A stretch of DNA of 64,000 nucleotides from Gammaproteobacteria bacterium (GCA_013152545.1 JAADGF010000068.1:1-64000); one strand, 5' to 3'; shown: positions 10,263 to 18,262, counted from the first letter of the stretch. Numbers and translations: made by a program. Notes: generated from the sequence alone by a model not told the origin.

Positions 10263-10607
10263 ATGGCAAGAATCAGTAAAGCCGCTAAAGCACCGCCAGC
10301 CGCAGTGGAAGAAGCTCTGCTCCGACTTGGTAGGAACATCCGCACGGCTCGCTTGCGCCGGAAAATGCGACTTGAGGACTTGGCCAAACGTGTCGGAATA
10401 TCCCGCTATGTCATGTCTGATATTGAAAAAGGCAAAAGAACCACTGCCGTGGCCTCTTATCTTGGCGCACTTTGGGCTTTGGGGCTTATCGATGACATAA
10501 AAGACGTAGGCAATCCAGATAATGACATCGAAGGCAAAACACTGGAAAAATCCCATACGCCCAAAATCGCAGCAAAACGCAGAAAGGCACTCGATAATGA
10601 CGTCTGA
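10263..10607 (+). CDS. HipB-like XRE-family DNA-binding protein, no HipA partner
   Basis: A 114-residue protein with an XRE helix-turn-helix at about 20-75: LGRNIRTARLRRKMRLEDLA ... VGISRYVMSDIEKGKRTTAV, followed by a HipB-like segment ASYLGALWALGLIDDI and a basic tail. HipB-type antitoxins usually sit directly upstream of a hipA kinase-toxin gene. Here the next sequence is a miniature repeat element and a transposase remnant, so the partner is missing. The two long palindromes upstream are plausible autoregulatory operators (inference). It may be a leftover antitoxin or a recruited regulator. Confidence 0.75.
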   Translation: MARISKAAKAPPAAVEEALLRLGRNIRTARLRRKMRLEDLAKRVGISRYVMSDIEKGKRTTAVASYLGALWALGLIDDIKDVGNPDNDIEGKTLEKSHTPKIAAKRRKALDNDV

Positions 10608-10623
10608 TCGTCAATGCTATGTC

Positions 10624-10727
10624 CATACCCGTAGCGTTTGAGATTTAGGTGATAACCTAGCTAAATATGCTCGTTCACCGGTGTATCCCTAAGTCTTAAC
10701 ACCTAAAACTCTAGTGCCACGGGTATG
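10624..10727. mobile_element. Short inverted-repeat (MITE-like) element, family A
   Basis: The left end catacccgtagcgtttgag continues to ttaggtg; the right end is its imperfect inverted copy (22 of 28 positions by eye, ending gccacgggtatg). The 104-bp element lies between the HipB-like gene and a transposase remnant. The same terminus, tatacccatagcgtttgaga, recurs at 30271, 32837, 33979, 34186, 41056, 54330 and 63790. Confidence 0.65.
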
Positions 10728-10740
10728 TATTGTCCCATCC

Positions 10741-10964
10741 GGAGAGGCAAGTTTTATTACGGCGGGTCGTTTTCGACAGCCATTATCTGGTGGGTACACC
10801 CAAAGGGAAACTGAGCAAGCTGGAGCAATCGTTTTTGCCATTGCCTTGGGGAAAATCAAAAGCTATGTTGATGTAAAATTACTTAAGCACAATGATGAGT
10901 TCTATGTATTAGCCAAAAGTGATCGCCGTGTTGGAAAAGAGCGTTCTATGTGTCAACGCCGACT
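10741..10964 (+). pseudogene. IS4/IS1634-type transposase remnant, frameshifted
   Basis: One frame (from 10781) reads HYLVGTPKGKLSKLEQSFLP then LPWGKSKAM, and a neighbouring frame (from about 10860) continues with VDVKLLKHNDEFYVLAKSD and RRVGKERSM. Joined, these match a stretch of IS4/IS1634-type transposases (YLVGTP ... W ... V-x-VKL ... E-x-YVLA-S-x-R-x-KE-x-AM). A frameshift near 10860 and loss of both ends make it inactive. The right edge falls at 10963-10965, which is the stop codon of the convergent rspA-like gene. Confidence 0.7.
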
Positions 10965-11304
10965 AATACCCACCTTTACGACGACTCTCGGGAAGCCCAC
11001 CGATACGGCCCGCCTGCTTGGATGGATTGCCTGGAAATAATGAATAGAGATATTTACTGTCAACGTTGACATTGGGTAATGCAGCAGCCATCGCTTTTAC
11101 GATAGTGCGGTTATTCGGTTGGTTACCGGCGTTATTAATAAACTCATCCCGCAAATAACGGACCAACACCCAATGTTCGCTGGTCATTTCAATACCTTCA
11201 TCTGAGGCAAGTACAGCCGCCACTGCTTCGCTCCAGTCTTCGATGTTCACCAGATGTCCATTAGCCCCGGTATCTACCGATTTACCATTCACTTCAATTG
11301 CCAT
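10963..11304 (-). CDS. Cysteine-free DsrC/TusE-family protein (RspA type)
   Basis: A 113-residue DsrC-fold protein: MAIEVNGKSVDTGANGHL then DW-x-E-x-V, HW-x-LV-x-YLRDEF, KYLYSLFPGNPSKQAGRI and GGLPESRRKGGY. DsrC proper carries two Cys in a flexible C-terminal arm (C98 and C109 in the DsrC of this window) and TusE keeps one. Here both are absent: the aligned residues are Gly and non-Cys. This places it with the cysteine-less branch, called RspA in the DsrC/TusE classification and proposed to be regulatory. It cannot carry a persulfide or trisulfide. It is the last gene of the minus-strand cluster beside dsrA. Its stop abuts a transposase remnant, so the last residues may not be native. Confidence 0.85.
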   Translation of the reverse strand: MAIEVNGKSVDTGANGHLVNIEDWSEAVAAVLASDEGIEMTSEHWVLVRYLRDEFINNAGNQPNNRTIVKAMAAALPNVNVDSKYLYSLFPGNPSKQAGRIGGLPESRRKGGY

Positions 11305-11387
11305 TATACCTACCTCGCTTGTTATATGTTGATTACCAAACTTGGCCTAACATCACTGCCCACAAATACCCATTGACGAATCAGGTG

Positions 11388-12074
11388 TCAAACCATGGTT
11401 TCCCCAATTTCATTGATGCCTTTATGCGGTAAAAATATACCACAGCCCATCATACGATGAACCCCCAGTCCGTTTTGTTGCAAGACAATTGATTCCTCAT
11501 ACTTAAGATCTGCAAGCATTAAACTGCGTGGCTTCAGCAAGCCATGTGGTGTTCGCATCAGAGTTTCTTTACCACATAACATTTTACGGGGATAAACATT
11601 CATGGCTTTAAAGGCATTTAACGCAGACTCTAAAAACTGCGACTCGCTTTGCTCCGCTGATATAATCACATAGCGACAAAACAGCGTGGTGATAGCACTC
11701 AGCGGACGTTGCGACATTCGAGTAATCGTAACGGGGTTGCCGTCCACTTGCAGGGTTTTTCTCAACAAACTGGCGGCATCTTCAATACGGTGTTTTGGTA
11801 TTCTCAGGATAAGCTTGGTACGCTTCGAGGGATATAATAATTGCTCAGGACTGTCCGGCCTGAACCAGCCATTACCCGACTCAGCTACATGAATGGTTTG
11901 TATCGCCGCCAGGGGTTCTTCTGCGAACCAACTTAATTCTGCCTGTATTGCTTGGGACAACGCGTAAGCATGATCAACAGGCAGCGCACGGCAGCTAATA
12001 CTGTATACCAGGTCGACAACGCGATCGGGGATGACTGTAAATGTGTCACTTTTTTTATCTTGCTCCCAATACAT
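11388..12074 (-). CDS. Stand-alone Cas6/Cmx6-like protein (type I-MYXAN family)
   Basis: A 228-residue protein resembling the Cas6/Cmx6 family by motif: VDLVYSISCRALPVDHAYAL, HVAESGNGW, KRTKLILRIPKHR, RPLSAITTLFCRYV, RKMLCGKETLMRTPHGLLK with RSLMLADL, and LQQNGLGVHRMMGCGIFLPH with HKGI. In CRISPR systems Cas6 cleaves pre-crRNA. No other cas gene or repeat array is seen in the window, so a CRISPR role here is unsupported. I start at the Met at 12074 (MYWEQDKKSDTFTVIPDRVV), which leaves 25 bp after the upstream gene; the longest frame (12170) would overlap that gene by 71 bp. It lies in a cluster with an RspA-type protein and a TauD-like enzyme, next to dsrA. Function unknown; RNA binding is a family-based guess. 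Confidence 0.75.
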   Translation of the reverse strand: MYWEQDKKSDTFTVIPDRVVDLVYSISCRALPVDHAYALSQAIQAELSWFAEEPLAAIQTIHVAESGNGWFRPDSPEQLLYPSKRTKLILRIPKHRIEDAASLLRKTLQVDGNPVTITRMSQRPLSAITTLFCRYVIISAEQSESQFLESALNAFKAMNVYPRKMLCGKETLMRTPHGLLKPRSLMLADLKYEESIVLQQNGLGVHRMMGCGIFLPHKGINEIGETMV

Positions 12075-12099
12075 AACATTAACCCTATCGAGAATAACC

Positions 12100-12873
12100 T
12101 TACTGATCTGGCAACGAGGCCCAAATAGCGTCACGGTCCAGCCACCAATCTTCCTGAACCAACACATCAATCACGTTTCTAAGCCGAGGCAGAAAAAGCG
12201 GCGGATGATTGAGTTCCAGTTTTTCAAACCAATAATCGAACTGCTGTTGATTTTCAACGTTGCTATGCCGACGCGCCACAGCTGCAACTAAATTATTGAC
12301 GTAGAACGACACGTCTTCATGTTGCTTGCCATCAGTCCTAACGTCAATAATGTACTTAGCCACCACCGCAGCCACGGCAGCACCATCTGAATCGTCCGGT
12401 GTTTCATCCACAATATGATTTAGCATTAACACGGTTAACTCAGGATCAATGGGGAACGTCACGCTTAGCCATACGCCCTGCCCAAGCGCTGCCAATGACT
12501 GTGATTGGTCAGCCATAAACATGACATTACACGCCTTAACTGCACCTTCCCAGGCTTGCAGATCCCGAAAACAATCAAATGCCTGACGGGCGTATTCGAA
12601 AGCCTCCTCACCACGCTGCAAATCAACCAATGTACCCCCAATGCTTGTTTGTAGTTCCGCACGGATATCAAAGGCCACATCATCGGGCAGGTTGCTCAGT
12701 TCCTGTTGCGCTGCCGCCAATTGTTGTCTGATTTTCACTACTGAAACATCAGCGTCATCGGCACTGTCTGCATTCATTATACTTGGGTCATCTTTGAGGT
12801 ATTTCATCGCAATGTTTGTATTCTGGCGGTTAGTGTCGATGAGTAGTGATTCTTTTTTGTGGTTTTGTAGCAC
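12100..12873 (-). CDS. Unknown acidic, mostly helical protein of the Cas6-like cluster
   Basis: A frame of up to 257 residues that I do not recognise. Residues about 45-110 look helical and TPR-like (LQTSIGGTLVDLQRGEEAFE then YARQAFDCFRDLQAWEGAVK), followed by a second helical half and a Trp-rich tail (EDWWLDRDAIWASLPDQ). It is acidic, without signal peptide or membrane segment. The longest frame uses a GTG at 12873; Met codons at 12807 and 12777 are alternatives and none has a clear ribosome binding site. It lies 22 bp after the small gene upstream and 25 bp before the Cas6-like gene, so it is probably co-transcribed with both. A helical scaffold or adaptor role is only a guess. Confidence 0.7.
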   Translation of the reverse strand: MLQNHKKESLLIDTNRQNTNIAMKYLKDDPSIMNADSADDADVSVVKIRQQLAAAQQELSNLPDDVAFDIRAELQTSIGGTLVDLQRGEEAFEYARQAFDCFRDLQAWEGAVKACNVMFMADQSQSLAALGQGVWLSVTFPIDPELTVLMLNHIVDETPDDSDGAAVAAVVAKYIIDVRTDGKQHEDVSFYVNNLVAAVARRHSNVENQQQFDYWFEKLELNHPPLFLPRLRNVIDVLVQEDWWLDRDAIWASLPDQ

Positions 12874-12895
12874 TAAATCAGTGTTTGGGAAACCA

Positions 12896-13123
12896 CTAAA
12901 AATCGTCTTCCGTTTTATAAACGTTGGGTCCCATCACCGAATGTGTTCCGGAGAAGGCACCTTCAACTTTGTCTTCCCAATCAGCCGGGGTATCAGGATA
13001 ATTTGGTTTTATATCAATTTTCAAATGAATCTCATTCACTGCCGTCTGTTTAATGGTCATTAACAAATCATCAAAGGATTCCAGTTCCGCATGTTGAATC
13101 ATTAATTCGCTTAAATAAAGCAT
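12896..13123 (-). CDS. Small unknown acidic protein of the Cas6-like cluster
   Basis: A 75-residue protein, MLYLSELMIQHAELESFDDL..., with a predicted helix-strand pattern (TVNEIHLKIDIKP-like strand) and an acidic tail ending YKTEDDF. No family recognised. It starts 17 bp after the TauD-like gene stop, has a GGAATGGGA ribosome-binding-like sequence, and ends 22 bp before the next gene. The tight packing is the main argument that it is real. Confidence 0.6.
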   Translation of the reverse strand: MLYLSELMIQHAELESFDDLLMTIKQTAVNEIHLKIDIKPNYPDTPADWEDKVEGAFSGTHSVMGPNVYKTEDDF

Positions 13124-13140
13124 TTTAGTATTCCCATTCC

Positions 13141-14037
13141 TTACTGTGCATCAAACACACTGGTGCCTCGTATACGGTCATAATAACGAGCCCGGTAAAT
13201 CAAGCGTTGCTCCGTTGCGTGCGGTCCATTTTTAAATGCTGTACGACTATGCAACACGTTATTTGATAAAATGCCTTCATTCGGGCTCAACCGGTATGTA
13301 AAGATCGCCGGTAAATCAGACATCAGCAAGTCTTCTAAACAGCGAACGGCGCTTTGCACCATGTTATCCCGTTTCCAATGGATAGACCGGGTGCGTGACG
13401 TATAACGCATCTGTAAATCACCTGATAATTGATCGATGGAAAACACTGGCCCTGTTTGCGCCGCTCTAATCTCTTTGCCATCTTCAATGTTGGCAGGAAT
13501 TGTCATGACATCCGCTTGCATGAGAGCGGCAATATAGCCGGGGTTAGCATCGCGCATTAACAGATAAACCACTTCATGATCCAATAACGTATTTTCCCCT
13601 CCTTGTCGCGCTGGCGAAACACAATGCAACACCATAGCCCGTATTTTGGCATCCAATTCATTGTAGTATCCATCAGTATGCCACTTAATGGCATTTTCAC
13701 TATAGGGTATATAGTCGTATTTGCGTTGCTGGGTGGAAACCTGCAAGGCTGAAATGCCTTCCTGGTCAGCATATAAATTTTTGTCCAGCCGATTCAACCC
13801 AAAGGAGGCACAAACCACCTGCAAACCGTCTTTTGCCACTAACGCCTGTTGGCTTCTATAAATAACCATATTGGTCTTACGACAACAACGTTGCAGTGCA
13901 GCACGCTCGATGGGGGTAAGACAATTAATATCGTTAACATCCACGACCAATTCAGTGACATGATTCGGATATGCGTCAAGTTTTTGCTCACGCCAGTGTT
14001 GATAGGCCCAGGTGTTAGCCAATTCAAAAGGCTTCAT
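13141..14037 (-). CDS. TauD/TfdA-like Fe(II)/2-oxoglutarate dioxygenase
   Basis: A protein of 298 residues from the Met at 14037 (the frame extends to a TTG at 14106, giving 321). The Fe(II) facial triad is visible: H-x-D in IKWHTDGYYN and a distal His in NNVLHSRTAF; a 2-oxoglutarate-binding Arg is likely in RLIYRARYYDR. TauD-family enzymes hydroxylate small substrates, often releasing sulfite from sulfonates, but the substrate here cannot be told. The start choice rests on MKPFELANTWAYQHWREQKL, which fits the family N-terminus, and on the upstream TTG being weak. It is the first gene of the cluster, divergent from the dsr locus. Association with sulfur metabolism is inferred from position only. 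Confidence 0.82.
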   Translation of the reverse strand: MKPFELANTWAYQHWREQKLDAYPNHVTELVVDVNDINCLTPIERAALQRCCRKTNMVIYRSQQALVAKDGLQVVCASFGLNRLDKNLYADQEGISALQVSTQQRKYDYIPYSENAIKWHTDGYYNELDAKIRAMVLHCVSPARQGGENTLLDHEVVYLLMRDANPGYIAALMQADVMTIPANIEDGKEIRAAQTGPVFSIDQLSGDLQMRYTSRTRSIHWKRDNMVQSAVRCLEDLLMSDLPAIFTYRLSPNEGILSNNVLHSRTAFKNGPHATEQRLIYRARYYDRIRGTSVFDAQ

Positions 14038-14332
14038 GTGATGCTTAGGTGTCTGGCAGGAAACATGCTTCAACTCGCTAAAGGATTTTATATTTACAGT
14101 ACCCAAATCGGTAATCTCTTCGCCTTACCATCACATTAGCCGATTGAATTTATTAATGAAACCATTAAATTCGCCGCAACCAATATAAATAGTTTACTAT
14201 ATTACTTCTTTTTAATACACTATAACGGTGCCTCGCTCAATTTGATAAATACGATGCACTTAACACACAGACTCGTTTCATTTAACCTTCTTTCATTAAT
14301 ACTGTTTATTACCACTATTTGTTTACTACTCA

Positions 14333-14371
14333 ACATTTACTACGAAACATTTACTACGAAACAATAGTGTA
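14333..14371. repeat. Direct duplication of a 14-bp unit in the dsrA-tauD divergent region
   Basis: The unit acatttactacgaa occurs twice in immediate succession, followed by a partial third start (acaat). It lies upstream of both the small frame at 14391 and dsrA. It could be a regulator site or a slippage product; nothing else supports a role. Confidence 0.5.
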
Positions 14372-14390
14372 GGCAATACCGGAGATCGAC

Positions 14391-14807
14391 ATGTTGATTT
14401 TAACTAATTTATATCAATTCATGTTAACTCCCTTAATCGACGTTATTAAGACAGGCATTGTTGAAAAAAAGAGTTGCAACAATCGCTATGAGAGCCTTTG
14501 CACAACATTAAAGATGAAACGATACGATCTGTTAATAAACGATTCAATATCTATAACGATACGTTTACACCGGGACAAAAGCAGCAACGAATATTACTTA
14601 AGAGATAGAATAGACCTTAAGTCTCTAACCCTTATGGCAACTTTGCACAGCGCACTGCGTTACATAGAATCATTCTTTATACTGAGCAACCATGATATTG
14701 AGCAATCATGGGTAACCGCAAAACGGGTATGGACGAACGAACGACACTGGTATCGTGGGGGTCGGGAGAACATTAGCCCTTGCTCACCACAAATATTGAA
14801 CCCCTAG
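14391..14807 (+). CDS. Possible small hypothetical gene upstream of dsrA
   Basis: A 138-codon frame with a GGAG ribosome binding site 6 bp before the ATG. The product starts with a hydrophobic stretch (MLILTNLYQFMLTPLIDVIK) and is otherwise basic, with a middle part (DLKSLTLMATLHSALRYIES then FFILSNHDIE) that could be helical. No family recognised. It lies alone in the divergent region between the TauD-like gene and dsrA. It may be a real small gene or a chance frame inside the dsr control region. Confidence 0.35.
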   Translation: MLILTNLYQFMLTPLIDVIKTGIVEKKSCNNRYESLCTTLKMKRYDLLINDSISITIRLHRDKSSNEYYLRDRIDLKSLTLMATLHSALRYIESFFILSNHDIEQSWVTAKRVWTNERHWYRGGRENISPCSPQILNP

Positions 14808-14876
14808 CACGCATATTGCAGATTCAAAAACCGGTTTAGCCGTAGAGCATTGAATTCACACGAGGAGAAATGGGTA

Positions 14877-16169
14877 ATGGCCGAGCAAACACCGAAGAAT
14901 CCTGACAAACACAGCACGTATCTTCCCACTAAGAAGACCTCTAGCAAACCGTTTCACGACACTCCTATGCTGGATGAATTGGAAAGCGGTCCCTGGCCTA
15001 GCTTTGTTACTGGCCTGAAACGCTTGGCTTATGATAACAATATGATGGTCGATTTATTAGGCCAACTGGAGCACTCATACAAAACCCGCCTGGGTTATTG
15101 GAAAGGTGGCACAGTGAGTGTATTCGGTTATGGCGGTGGCATTATTCCCCGTTTTTCCGAAGTAGCAGAAATGTTTCCCGAATCGAAAGAATTCCACACC
15201 CTGCGTGTCCAACCGCCTGCCGGAAATCACTATACAACCGATATGCTGCGTCAATTATCGAATTCATGGAATAAATACGGTTCTGGTTTAATTGCATTTC
15301 ACGGTCAAACCGGCAATATCATGTTCATTGGCACCACCACCGAACACACTCAACATTTTTTCGATGAAATCAATGAATACGGTTGGGATTTAGGTGGAGC
15401 TGGTCCGTGTGTACGTACCGCCATGTCCTGCGTTGGCGCGGCACGTTGTGAACAATCCTGCGCCAATGAACAAAAAATTCACCGTCTGTTGGTCAATAAT
15501 TTTATTGATGATATGCACCGCCCAGCCTTACCCTATAAGTTTAAGTTCAAAGTATCTGGTTGTCCTAATGATTGCATGAACTCCATTCAGCGCTCAGATT
15601 TTGCTGTGATTGGCACTTGGCGTGATGATATGAAGGTGGATCAGGCCGAAGTTCAGAAATATGTTGCCGAAAAAGGGCGCAAATACATTGTTGATAGCGT
15701 AATAAACAAATGCCCCACCAAAGCCCTATCCCTCAATGACGATGATACCCTGGCAGTGGACAACCGAAACTGTGTACGCTGCATGCATTGCCTGAATGTG
15801 ATGACAAAGGCATTATCACCCGGCGATGATAAAGGCATTACCCTATTACTTGGCGGTAAACGCACCCTTAAAATCGGTGACACGATGGGAACAGTGATCA
15901 TTCCTTTTATGAAGCTCGAAACGGATGAAGACTACGAAAAACTTCAGGAAATTGCAGAAGAAACCATCGATTTTTGGGCAGAAAATGCGCTGGAGCACGA
16001 ACGCGTGGGTGAAACCATTGACCGCATCGGCCTAGTGAACTTTCTGGAGGGCATTGAAATTGACGTCGACCCTAATATGATCAACGCACCGCGTGTCAGT
16101 AACTACGTCCGTATGGATAACTGGGATGAAGAAGCCAACAAATGGAAACAACGTAAAGCGGCCAATTAA
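14877..16169 (+). CDS. dsrA: Reverse dissimilatory sulfite reductase alpha subunit DsrA
   Basis: A 430-residue subunit of the siroheme sulfite reductase that in sulfur oxidisers runs in the oxidative direction, turning DsrC-bound sulfur into sulfite. Siroheme-[4Fe-4S] cysteines are in CVGAARCEQSCANE (about 177-190) and KVSGCPNDCMNS (about 222-233). A ferredoxin insert is seen at NRNCVRCMHCLNVM (about 295-308). I start at the ATG at 14877, which has AGGAG nine bases upstream; the frame opens earlier with an unlikely codon. dsrB follows after 132 bp. Length is normal (about 415-430). Confidence 0.98.
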   Translation: MAEQTPKNPDKHSTYLPTKKTSSKPFHDTPMLDELESGPWPSFVTGLKRLAYDNNMMVDLLGQLEHSYKTRLGYWKGGTVSVFGYGGGIIPRFSEVAEMFPESKEFHTLRVQPPAGNHYTTDMLRQLSNSWNKYGSGLIAFHGQTGNIMFIGTTTEHTQHFFDEINEYGWDLGGAGPCVRTAMSCVGAARCEQSCANEQKIHRLLVNNFIDDMHRPALPYKFKFKVSGCPNDCMNSIQRSDFAVIGTWRDDMKVDQAEVQKYVAEKGRKYIVDSVINKCPTKALSLNDDDTLAVDNRNCVRCMHCLNVMTKALSPGDDKGITLLLGGKRTLKIGDTMGTVIIPFMKLETDEDYEKLQEIAEETIDFWAENALEHERVGETIDRIGLVNFLEGIEIDVDPNMINAPRVSNYVRMDNWDEEANKWKQRKAAN

Positions 16170-16301
16170 TTCATGCAATGAGCAATACATTAGAGACAAT
16201 ATGCCCGCAGCAACGACAACGTCCCATCAACAACAAGGTTCAGGGCGTCTATTAGCGTTATTTTCAAGCAACAAAATATTAAGGTATCTGGAGGTTTTAT
16301 C

Positions 16302-17387
16302 ATGAGTGGACAGGCAGCGGAAAAACCCAAATTTCCAACCGAAACCGGTTGTCCTGATGGTTTTCAATACATGCACCCTGCATACATTAAAAACTATGGC
16401 AATTGGAAATATCACGATCGCCCGCGCCCTGGCGTATTGCATCATGTATCCCACAATGGTGATGAAGTCTGGACTGTGCGCGTCGGCACTCAGCGGCAAT
16501 TAGGCCCCTACGAAATCAATCTGCTGTGTGATATTATCGACACATACGCCGATGGATACGTTCGATTCACCATCCGCAGCAACCTTGAAGTCAGTGTTAC
16601 AGACGAAGCGAAGGTGGCACCGCTCATCCAGGCGTTTACCGACGCAGGTTATCCGGTAGGTGGCACTGGTAATTCAATCACCATGATTTCCCACACCCAA
16701 GGCTGGTTACATTGCGATATTCCCGGCACGGATGCATCCGGCGTGGTAAAATCACTAATGGATGAACTCCATGACGAATTCACTAATGAGCAAATGCCAA
16801 ATCGAGTGCATATCACCACATCGTGTTGCCAAATCAACTGTGGTGGACAAGGCGATATCGCCATTAATGTGCAACACACCAAACCACCCAAAATCAACCA
16901 TGATTTGGTTGCAAACGTCTGCGAACGGCCGTCCGTGGTCGCGCGTTGCCCTGTAGCTGCTATTCGCCCCGCAATCGTTAATGGCAAACCCAGTTTGGAA
17001 GTGGATGAAAAAAAATGCATTTGTTGTGGTGCCTGCTTCCCGCCCTGCCCTCCGATGCAAATCAATGATCCTGAACACTCCAAATTAGCAATCTGGGTGG
17101 GAGGCAAACATTCCAATGCCCGCAGCAAACCGATGTTTCACAAATTAGTTGCCGCTGGCATCCCTAACAACCCACCCCGTTGGACAGAAGCTGCTGACAT
17201 TGTCAAAAATATTCTTCGTGTCTACAAAGACGACGCGCAAGACTGGGAACGTGTTGGGGACTGGATCGATCGCATTGGCTGGCCACGGTTTTTCGAATTA
17301 ACAGAACTGCCGTTCACCAAGTTTCATATCGATAATTGGACCGGCGCCCGTAATAGCCTTAACGCATCGACACATATTCGTTTCTAA
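16302..17387 (+). CDS. dsrB: Reverse dissimilatory sulfite reductase beta subunit DsrB
   Basis: A 361-residue partner of DsrA, carrying the catalytic siroheme in known structures. Cluster-binding cysteines are in TTSCCQINCGGQGDIAINVQ (about 168-187) with a further Cys pair, and a ferredoxin-type insert ECCICCGACFPPCPPMQIND-like segment reads KKCICCGACFPPCPPMQ at about 241-257. A GGAGG ribosome binding site precedes the ATG. Only 12 bp separate it from dsrE, so dsrABEFH is likely one transcript. Full length and undamaged. Confidence 0.98.
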   Translation: MSGQAAEKPKFPTETGCPDGFQYMHPAYIKNYGNWKYHDRPRPGVLHHVSHNGDEVWTVRVGTQRQLGPYEINLLCDIIDTYADGYVRFTIRSNLEVSVTDEAKVAPLIQAFTDAGYPVGGTGNSITMISHTQGWLHCDIPGTDASGVVKSLMDELHDEFTNEQMPNRVHITTSCCQINCGGQGDIAINVQHTKPPKINHDLVANVCERPSVVARCPVAAIRPAIVNGKPSLEVDEKKCICCGACFPPCPPMQINDPEHSKLAIWVGGKHSNARSKPMFHKLVAAGIPNNPPRWTEAADIVKNILRVYKDDAQDWERVGDWIDRIGWPRFFELTELPFTKFHIDNWTGARNSLNASTHIRF

Positions 17388-17399
17388 AAGAGGAATGAC

Positions 17400-17792
17400 A
17401 TGAAATTTGGCATTTTAGTCAATGAGGGTCCTTACACCCACCAGGCGGCTGATACAGCGTATCAATTTGCGCTCGCGGTCATCAACAAGGGACATGAAAT
17501 AACCCGGGTGTTCTTTTATCATGACGGCGTCAACAACGGCACACGATTGACAACCCCGCCTCAAGATGACCGAAATATTGTTAGCCGCTGGAGTGAGTTC
17601 GCCAACACACACAATATTGACTTGGTAATCTGTGTCGCTGCCGCTCAGCGTAGAGGTATTTGTGATTCGGGTGAATCGAAACGAAACGGAAAAGATACTG
17701 ACAATATTGCCCCTGGTTTTCGCATCTCTGGGCTGGGACAATTAATTGAAGCCAGCATCTTATCCGATCGACTGGTGGTTTTCGGTGACTAA
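17400..17792 (+). CDS. dsrE: Sulfurtransferase subunit DsrE
   Basis: A 130-residue subunit of the cytoplasmic DsrE2F2H2 hexamer, which hands sulfur from upstream carriers to DsrC. The active-site Cys falls at residue 78 (NIDLVICVAAAQRRGICD), the same number as the essential DsrE cysteine of Allochromatium vinosum. A second Cys is at 88. It starts MKFGILVNEGPYTHQAADTA with an AGAGGA ribosome binding site, 12 bp after dsrB. dsrEFH are markers of sulfur-oxidising Dsr systems. Confidence 0.96.
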   Translation: MKFGILVNEGPYTHQAADTAYQFALAVINKGHEITRVFFYHDGVNNGTRLTTPPQDDRNIVSRWSEFANTHNIDLVICVAAAQRRGICDSGESKRNGKDTDNIAPGFRISGLGQLIEASILSDRLVVFGD

Positions 17793-17842
17793 ATGAGTGG
17801 TTACGGACTCAAGTTACGGGCTCAATATACAAGGGTAATACG

Positions 17843-18262
17843 ATGAGCGATAAAGGCGGAACAGTAAAAAAATTAATGTACATCAACCGTAAAGCACCAT
17901 ATGGCACAATTTACGCGCTTGAATCATTGGAGGTTGTACTAATTGGAGCTGCATTTGATCAGAACATCAGCCTCGCCTTTATCGATGATGGCGTTTATCA
18001 GCTTGCCAAAGGACAAAACACTGAAGCGCTAGGTGTGAAAAATTTCTCGCCGACCTACAAAGCCTTGGGCGATTATGACATTAACAAAATTTATGTCGAA
18101 AAAGAGTCATTGCAAGCACGCGGGCTAAACCAGGATGACTTGATGGCACTAACGTATGAAGACGAGGATGATGATTGGGCAGAAAAAAACTCAATACATA
18201 TCGTTAGCACCAAAGAAATGTCTGACATATTAGAACAACAAGACGTGGTTTTCAGCTTTTAG
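17843..18262 (+). CDS. dsrF: Sulfurtransferase complex subunit DsrF
   Basis: A 139-residue DsrE-fold protein, TusC-like: KLMYINRKAPYGTIYALESL, then AFIDDGVYQLAKGQN and YVEKESLQARGL, all typical of DsrF. It lacks the DsrE-type catalytic Cys and is thought to be structural in the DsrEFH hexamer. It lies between dsrE and dsrH, 50 bp after dsrE, and is of normal length. Confidence 0.95.
   Translation: MSDKGGTVKKLMYINRKAPYGTIYALESLEVVLIGAAFDQNISLAFIDDGVYQLAKGQNTEALGVKNFSPTYKALGDYDINKIYVEKESLQARGLNQDDLMALTYEDEDDDWAEKNSIHIVSTKEMSDILEQQDVVFSF

Noticed and set aside
11388..12074. Evidence for a CRISPR-Cas locus because of the Cas6-like gene
   Set aside because: No repeat-spacer array, Cas1/Cas2 or effector gene appears in the window, so only a stand-alone homologue is reported.
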